Positions 58,272 to 64,000 of a stretch of 64,000 nt of DNA are shown here, in pieces. A program made the translations under genes and the position numbers. Positions within the stretch are counted from its first letter, which is position 1. Each line of letters starts with the position of its first letter. The stretch comes from Arthrinium phaeospermum. Taxonomy: Eukaryota; Ascomycota; Sordariomycetes; Amphisphaeriales; Apiosporaceae. Where the stretch lies: NCBI GenBank assembly GCA_006503535.1, contig QYRS01000006.1, forward strand, positions 248,001 through 312,000, read 5' to 3'. The notes under the pieces are model-generated. The model was not told the DNA's origin. It did no database searches and was given only the letters and a program-made list of their open reading frames with translations.

Positions 58272-60137
58272 ATGGTCACTCCGGCATGCTACACGCCCAG
58301 TGAGACAAGCCGTCGATACAGTCGCGCTTACCCGCCGTATCCCCTTGGCTACCTTGAACGGCGCTACCACCCTCACCACCACCTGCCCTCCCACCACGAC
58401 ACGCGCCTCTCCAAGACCATGGTCGAGCGAGACGACGATGCGCCGCGCAAGAGGATCGCCGTGGCGGTAAGATGAGCCCCTTCTTCCTCCTTACCCCTGA
58501 CTCTGCTTTGAGAGCATTGAAGACAAAACAACAGCTAGAACAACACTGTCTAGCCAATGGGCAACTGGGGAGAACACATAAACTTCAGCAATATCAACAA
58601 GAAGGAACAATAGACTGACCATGTGCCTCCCCAAAACAGTGCGGTCGATGTCGAAAGCGCAAGATCCGGTGTAGTGGCGATCCAGGAAACGGCGGGCCAT
58701 GTTCCAACTGTAAGAACGCCGGTCATGAGCCTTGCCTCTTCCTAAGGGTATGCAGATTCCTTTTCCCATCCCGTTTTGAATTTGATTCTTTTTTCTCTCT
58801 CTCAAATACCCACTCACCGTGTTAGAATTCCCTTCATCTGCTGACGTTGCTTGACTTACGCACGCAAAAGGTCTCTTCGACCGAGACGCACCTGCGAGAC
58901 GGGAGCGGCGACTACGGCTACAACGTCGAGACGGCCCGCGCCTACCATGCCCGCTCGAGCGGTGGCGGAGGCGGCGGTGCCGGCGGTGGAGGAGGCGGGT
59001 TGTCGCCCCTCGTCGCGTACAACGCCATGGCGGACGCGGGGGCGGCGTACCGGCAGAACTCGTATCCCGGCTACGCGACGGCGGCGGGCGGCAAGGGCGG
59101 CTACTACTCGACCGCCGCATGGACCGGCGCCGGCGCGTATCCCGACGACGGCGGGGTCTCTGCCGCCGCCGCCGCCGAGTACGGCTTGGGCGGCTACCCG
59201 CCCTACGCCGCGGCCGCGACGCTGGGCCAGGACCCCGCGGAACAGCTGTACCGCTACGGCGGCTCGACTTCTTCCAGCAAGGCGGCGGCTGCGGTGGCGG
59301 CAGCGGCGGCAGGCGGGTCTGTCTACGTGGACCCGGCAGAGGCGGCGTCCACATACCCTTACGGCAGTCTTGTACATCGCCCGGCAGGAGCGGCGGTGAC
59401 GGTGGGGGGCGGCGGTCAGCAGCAGCGACCTGCCCAACTTCTCGCTGTCGAGCATGGCGGCGTCGCTGCCCAGCAGCAGCCAGAACAGCACGAGCAGTAG
59501 CGGCGGCACCACGTCCGATCGGCTGCCGAACCCGCACCGCACCCTATCTAGCTCGTCGTCGGTCTCGGCCTACCGCAGCGCGGACGGTCTGCCTTCTTCT
59601 TCCGGCTCTCCCTACGCCGGCAAGGCCTCGACTGCTACTGACGTTGGTGGCTACGGCGGCGACTTTGGCGAGTCGCCCGGCTCGTACAGCACGGGCGCTT
59701 CGTCGACGGCGACGCTGTCCGGCGGCCGCTCCTTGTCGGGGCAGTATCCCGGTGCTGCGTCGGCTACGGCCGAGTACGGGGCCGCCGACCACCACGGTGG
59801 CGGGTCTTACATCTACGAAAGCAAAGTGCCCACGTCCCCGCCCCTGGCCTCCCCGTCGTCGCGCCGGGGCTCCTCGCACCACCACCACCAGGCGGCGACG
59901 CTGGCCAACGGGCACGACTACGTGCCCGTCTCGCACGGGCATGCGCAGTCTGTGGCGCAGCATCCCAACTATGGCGGTGGCCACGATAGTCACTACGATG
60001 TTCATCACCACCATCATCACCACCACCACTCCTCGAATCACCGCTCGCAGCAGCAGCAGGATTACGAGACGGCGGGTGGTGGCGGTGGTGCGACGTCGGA
60101 CGGGCATGTTGGGGGACGGCATCATTTGCGAAGATAG
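58272..60137 (+). CDS. Zn2Cys6 transcription factor with apparent frameshift
   Basis: Fungal binuclear zinc cluster DNA-binding regulator. Exon 1 58272-58466, exon 2 58640-58747, exon 3 from 58871. The cluster is C66-X2-C69-X6-C76-X9-C86-X2-C89-X7-C97 (RKRIAVA then CGRCRKRKIRCSGDPGNGGP), and exon 2 encodes exactly this module. Exon 3 is low in complexity: Gly, Ala, Tyr, Ser and a His run (HHHHHHHHH). Its first frame stops at 59500 (310 aa total), whereas a second frame from about 59418 to the stop at 60137 (DLPNFSLSSMAASLPSSS onward) has clear protein character. One extra base in the run of six G at 59404-59409 would join them, giving about 522 aa. Introns tested there do not fix the frame. 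No fungal-TF middle homology region is visible. I do not recognise the specific regulator. Confidence 0.8.
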
Positions 60138-60208
60138 GGTCGGTCGGGAGGGAGAGGGAGAGAGGGAGAGAGGGGATAGGCTGGGAGGGCTTCGGAGTCC
60201 GGTCCAGC

Positions 60209-60351
60209 CAGCGTCATTCGCGGACACACACACACAGAGAGAGAGAGTTTTGCCCCAATCATTCAACCCCTAGTCCGATCCGATCAGCGTCATTCGCATA
60301 CAGACGCCAAACACACCTACAGAGAGAGAGAGAGAGTTTCCCCAACCATTC
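60209..60351. repeat. imperfect direct duplication after the Zn2Cys6 gene
   Basis: Two copies about 76 bases apart begin with CAGCGTCATTCGC (60209 and 60285), each followed by a CA-rich part, a GAGAGAGAG run, GTTTTGCCCC or GTTTCCCC, and AATCATTCA or AACCATTCA. Probably a local tandem duplication in the 3' untranslated region. Confidence 0.7.
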
Positions 60352-62621
60352 ATCTAACCAACCCCTTTTTCCTTACCCGGCACCCCCATCCACCACAACC
60401 CGCCCCCCACCTCAACAAGAAGGACAACACATACACAACAGACACCGGATAGCGACCCCTTGGTTCGACAAAGGGGGGGTCCTGTCCTGTTTTTTTTTTT
60501 CATACGAGCTTTGGGCTTGAATGCTGTGTTCGCGCGTGTGTCGTGTCGTGGTCGTTGTCAAGCCTACGACATGCTGCTGTGCGACGGTGGTGTGGTGGCT
60601 TGCTTGTTTCTCGCCGTCCGTGTCCTGCTGCAGGCCCCACGCCCTGTCAGGTACCAACAAGCTTTCTTGGACGAGGATGATGATGATGCCGTGCCGTTTC
60701 GCCACCCGTCAGTCATCATCCCGCGGGGCGTGGTGTGTTGCGAGAGCCGGTTTCGTTTTGCCATTTCTCCCCGAGGTATCGGCTGTCAACTCCATTGGGC
60801 GGCACGCGCACAGCATGAGAATCGGTACACATACACGACAGGGACGTACATACATACAACAGCAGCAGCAGGAGCAACACCAGCCAGCAGGCCCCCCATC
60901 TCGGTTTTCTGATTAGATGATCTGATTATTCCCGATGGCCACCGCATTCTCGTCTCCTCCCTTCGTTACTTGCTGCCAGGCAGCTTTCTGCGGCGGACTC
61001 GCATGCATAGGGGTTGGTCGTCGGGAACCCGGGGTATCTCGCTGTGACTTGTCCCGGTGTGCGTGTGTACTACACCGTACCCTACTCACCGGGCGTTGGG
61101 GACCACAAGCACAACACACACAATGACAGCTGTATCCCTCATTCGTCAGCGGCGTCGGCAGCAGTTCATGGTCCAATCTATTCCGAAACGGCCTTTTCCC
61201 GGTCGGGTCGGTGTACTGCTTCGTCGCACTGGGCTTCTCCGGTCCTTCACCTTCTTCCGACCACACCATCACACAACCACCACACACACGCCCCCCTTTC
61301 CTGTCTGTCACTTTTCAGCTTGATACCCGTGTTCTAAAAAAAGAAACAAGAAAAAGATACAGATCACTATGCATAACTCGCATAGCATATACCCTCTCTC
61401 TCTTCACACACATCATCATCATTATCATTTTGTCATCCCTCCACCCTCTCGTGTTTGGGGTCCTGGAACTGGCTGGCCGGATGAGAGACTCTCTCTCTCC
61501 CTCGGCCAGAGTCGTACCTGGGTACCGCCCACAGCATATGCAAGCAACAAGACTCTTCCTCGGGGTGGGAGGTCCTGTCCCGACGGTTTCACACGTGGCG
61601 CAGCTTTCTCCTCACCAGCTTTCTTTCCCCTCATCCATCCCCTCATCAAATCTTCTTTTCCCCATCTCTACTACCAGCTTAATCTATTTCTCCGCAATCT
61701 TTCGCAAGGGGGGAGGGAGGCAAGCAACAACAAATGACAAGGGGAAGGACCCCTGGTTGGTCAACCCACACACCCACCCCTTGTCGATAATCTGTCAGAG
61801 AATCCCGGATCCGCGTGGCGGGGGCGCAACAACATGGGTTGAACGTTCTGTGCATATCCGGCCGCTGGGCTGGCTGGATTGGACAGGGCTCCTTTTCTCT
61901 CTCTCTGTGTGTTCTTTCGCATGCCTGTCGGTTCTATCAAGTTTCAAGTTTTTTTTCTCTTTCTGCAACATGCTGTTTTGATTACCTACCTACCGGTTAT
62001 CGTGCGTCCGTTTCGCCTTCTCGAAATCGCATCGCGGATCTCCCTCCCTAATCTCCGAAAGCGACGTTATCTGTCATCCCCAAATCATACGACAACCACA
62101 TCAACCACCTATTTACCCGGAGCTGTGTGCGTGTTCTTGGTTACACCCCATACACACATTGCCTGACTGTTTTCAAACCTTTCCATCTTTCTTTTCGACC
62201 TGTCATTTGTCTGAATTTTTCTTTTCTCTTTCCATCCATGTATTGCATTTGTTGGGTTATTAGACTTCTCGTTGGCTCGCAGCGGAAGGCTCGGCTGCTT
62301 CCACACGGAGAGACATGATAAGAGTATGTTCCTGTTGCTGTTCCAGTTCCGTTCAGGGGTTCGCGCGAGAAAAAGAGGGAAAGGTAATTCAGAGAGAGAA
62401 AATTCGGCGAGAGCAGGGAGTGCATGCAAATTGGTCTTGTTTTGTCAAGTTGCTGTTTATTGGTTTTTGCATTGATTGCGGAATCCTGCCTGTCTGTACG
62501 TTTGTCGGGAGATTGTCGTCTTATTTTTGTTTTTTTTCCACTACGGAAGGTTTTTACACATCCAAAAGCATCATTGCTGCCACCATCGGCCTGAGATTCA
62601 AGAGAGATACCATATGATCAT

Positions 62622-62646
62622 CGCATCATCATCATCATCATCGTCA
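62622..62646. repeat. (CAT)n trinucleotide repeat
   Basis: About eight near-perfect CAT units in non-coding sequence. Confidence 0.75.
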
Positions 62647-63581
62647 CGCAGGGAAGGAATAGCCTCGAAAAATTGCATCTGGTGGCATCAGCATTGATAA
62701 AGGGGGTCAGCGGTCAACCAATTGTTTATGTTCGAGACCGAACCAAACTACAATGTACATATACTACCAACCCTCAATCTAAGTGATTGACAACAACACC
62801 ATCTTCGAGTCGCTTGCCTGATCTTGATTTCTCTCCTCTATGCCCACTCGAGGGATACGAGAAACAGTTGGCAGGGTCCTCTACCAGGGCTGACGTCACT
62901 GGCTCCGGATCAAGCCTGGCCAACGTCGAATCGGGTATCACTATCATTCAAGTCTAGGTAGGCTTGGGGCTTTGTGGTGTGAAGTAGTCATGTGTTTTCG
63001 AACAAGTTACGGTTTACTTTGATCAGGCACCTACTTCTGACTCAGCTGCTATCGCTGCACCCGTTATAGCTCTTCGGTTCTCTCAAGGGCAAGGGAGAGT
63101 GGTTCAACAACGCCTGTGGAAAAGTGCCATCAGCGAAGCTGGTAGGTCGAAAGTCCCATCGGGCAGGCCCTGCAATATGGTCTGCTCGGGTTGGCATATT
63201 GCCCACTTGAACCATGCCAGGGAGGGAACCACAGTAACGTTGCTGCCGCTTTGCCGAAATGCCGGAGACGTAATGGGTCAGTAAGGCTGTAGAATCGGCC
63301 ATTTCGCATGATGACTGCTGATGGGGGTGTCACCAGTGAAGTCGTAAAGGAACGAGTAACCGGTGAGCTCTATGGTTTCCTTCCATATTGAACGTCCCGA
63401 GCGACTTTGTGTTCTCGCATCTCACGTTTCCACGTCATGCGTGAATGTAAATCGGTAGAACCACTGGTCCATGCCACCTTGGAGAGTGAACAGGCGAAGA
63501 GGCTGCCGCGGGCCATGTGTGGTCGTGCAGCGTGGCAAAGGAGCCTTCAGGGGTTTGGGTTGCAAGCTGCCTGTCAAGTAA

Positions 63582-64000
63582 TCATCGTCTCCGGTAGTCG
63601 TTGTAGCTCGAGCCCCCATCTCGGGGCCGATCCCTGCGGTCCTTTCCATCGTAGCGGTCATCGCGCCGACGCTGGCCATCATGCCGGCGGTCATGACCTC
63701 TGTCCCCATCTCGACGATCGCGGCCCCTATCTCCGTCTCGGCGGTCGCGGCCCCGGTCTCCATTCCCTCGATATCCTCCACCCCCTCTTGGACTCCGACT
63801 GCGACTGCGCCGCCTTGAATCAGGCGCACCGCCTCTTCCTCTTCCGGCGTCTTGCCGCCTGGAGCGCTCGTCATCGCCCCGGCCGGCATCGTCGCGTTCT
63901 GGGCGGTCGCCCTGCTTCCCATGACGCCCGCGCATCTCTTCATCGCTGTAGACCATGCCGTACTTGTCGTTCCTGTCGGCCACTCTGTCCTCGTGGCGAT
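63582..64000 (-). CDS. partial RS/RGG-rich protein, C-terminal part
   Basis: The frame is open from the right window edge to TGA at 63582. No ATG begins it inside the window (the first candidate near 63983 is GTG), so the gene starts beyond position 64000. The visible 139 or so residues start RHEDRVADRNDKYGMVYSDE, continue with acidic/basic mixed sequence, a short RS stretch (RRRSRSRSPRGGGGYRG), and then three tandem units of DRGRDRRDG (the third degenerate), ending SSYNDYRRR. This composition is typical of RNA-binding or splicing proteins of the nucleus. I cannot name the protein without its N-terminus. Confidence 0.65.
   Translation of the reverse strand, partial: RHEDRVADRNDKYGMVYSDEEMRGRHGKQGDRPERDDAGRGDDERSRRQDAGRGRGGAPDSRRRSRSRSPRGGGGYRGNGDRGRDRRDGDRGRDRRDGDRGHDRRHDGQRRRDDRYDGKDRRDRPRDGGSSYNDYRRR

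Larger units (their letters stand above)
60138..63581. other. 3.4 kb convergent 3' region
   Basis: It lies between the Zn2Cys6 gene (+) and the RS/RGG gene (-). Contains the duplication at 60209-60351, a T run near 60488-60500, CT runs, a CCTACCTA run (61983-61994) and a CAT repeat (62622-62646). No supported gene. Confidence 0.45.

Noticed and set aside
59372..59422. an intron joining the two frames of the Zn2Cys6 gene
   Set aside because: The plausible gt...ag pairs give 48 or 51 bases, both multiples of three, so the frame is not corrected, and no branch site is seen.

Overview
This window is nuclear DNA of a filamentous ascomycete, most likely a Sordariomycete close to the Sordariales or Chaetomiaceae. 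The reasons are the introns (mostly 60-180 bases, GTRNGT donors, CTRAY-type branch sites, AG acceptors), long CT- and CAA-rich leaders, GC-rich coding sequence, large untranslated or intergenic spaces, and clear homologues of Pezizomycotina genes such as an mtr-type amino acid permease, a Slt2/Mps1 MAP kinase and a Zn2Cys6 regulator. I found 14 protein-coding genes plus one cut by the right edge, about one per 4-5 kb. I recognised no tRNA or rRNA gene, transposon or CRISPR array.

Left part (1-13.5 kb): a small uncharacterised fungal protein (1610-2203, +); GTP cyclohydrolase II of riboflavin synthesis (6984-5634, -); an Old Yellow Enzyme-like flavin oxidoreductase (9214-7808, -); an EFM3/FAM86-type elongation factor methyltransferase (11871-10694, -), which is divergent from ribosomal protein eS24 (12365-13221, +) across a 493-base shared promoter holding a HomolE-like box.

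Centre (14-33.5 kb): two large intronless SNF2-like ATPase genes lie head to tail on the minus strand (22403-18933 and 17592-14479). They share an unfamiliar N-terminal domain, a DEMH Walker B box and a conserved C-X13-C-X-C insert. This pair is the most unusual content of the window. It is followed by RNA polymerase I subunit RPA43 (24845-23598, -), ARF1 GTPase (27635-28503, +), the Mediator kinase SSN3/CDK8 (31855-30043, -) and a small secreted, possibly GPI-anchored protein (33392-32859, -).

Right part (36-64 kb): the cell wall integrity MAP kinase (36431-38260, +, five exons); a secreted DUF3455 protein with a one-base frameshift (40810-39730, -); the mtr-like permease (49456-47947, -); 8.8 kb without a recognisable gene; a Zn2Cys6 transcription factor with an apparent frameshift in a G run (58272-60137, +); and the RS/RGG-rich C-terminus of a gene continuing past the window (63983-63582, -). 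Most genes are housekeeping or regulatory and are not a functional cluster. Two neighbour pairs make biological sense: riboflavin synthesis next to a flavoenzyme, and a translation-factor methyltransferase sharing a promoter with a ribosomal protein.
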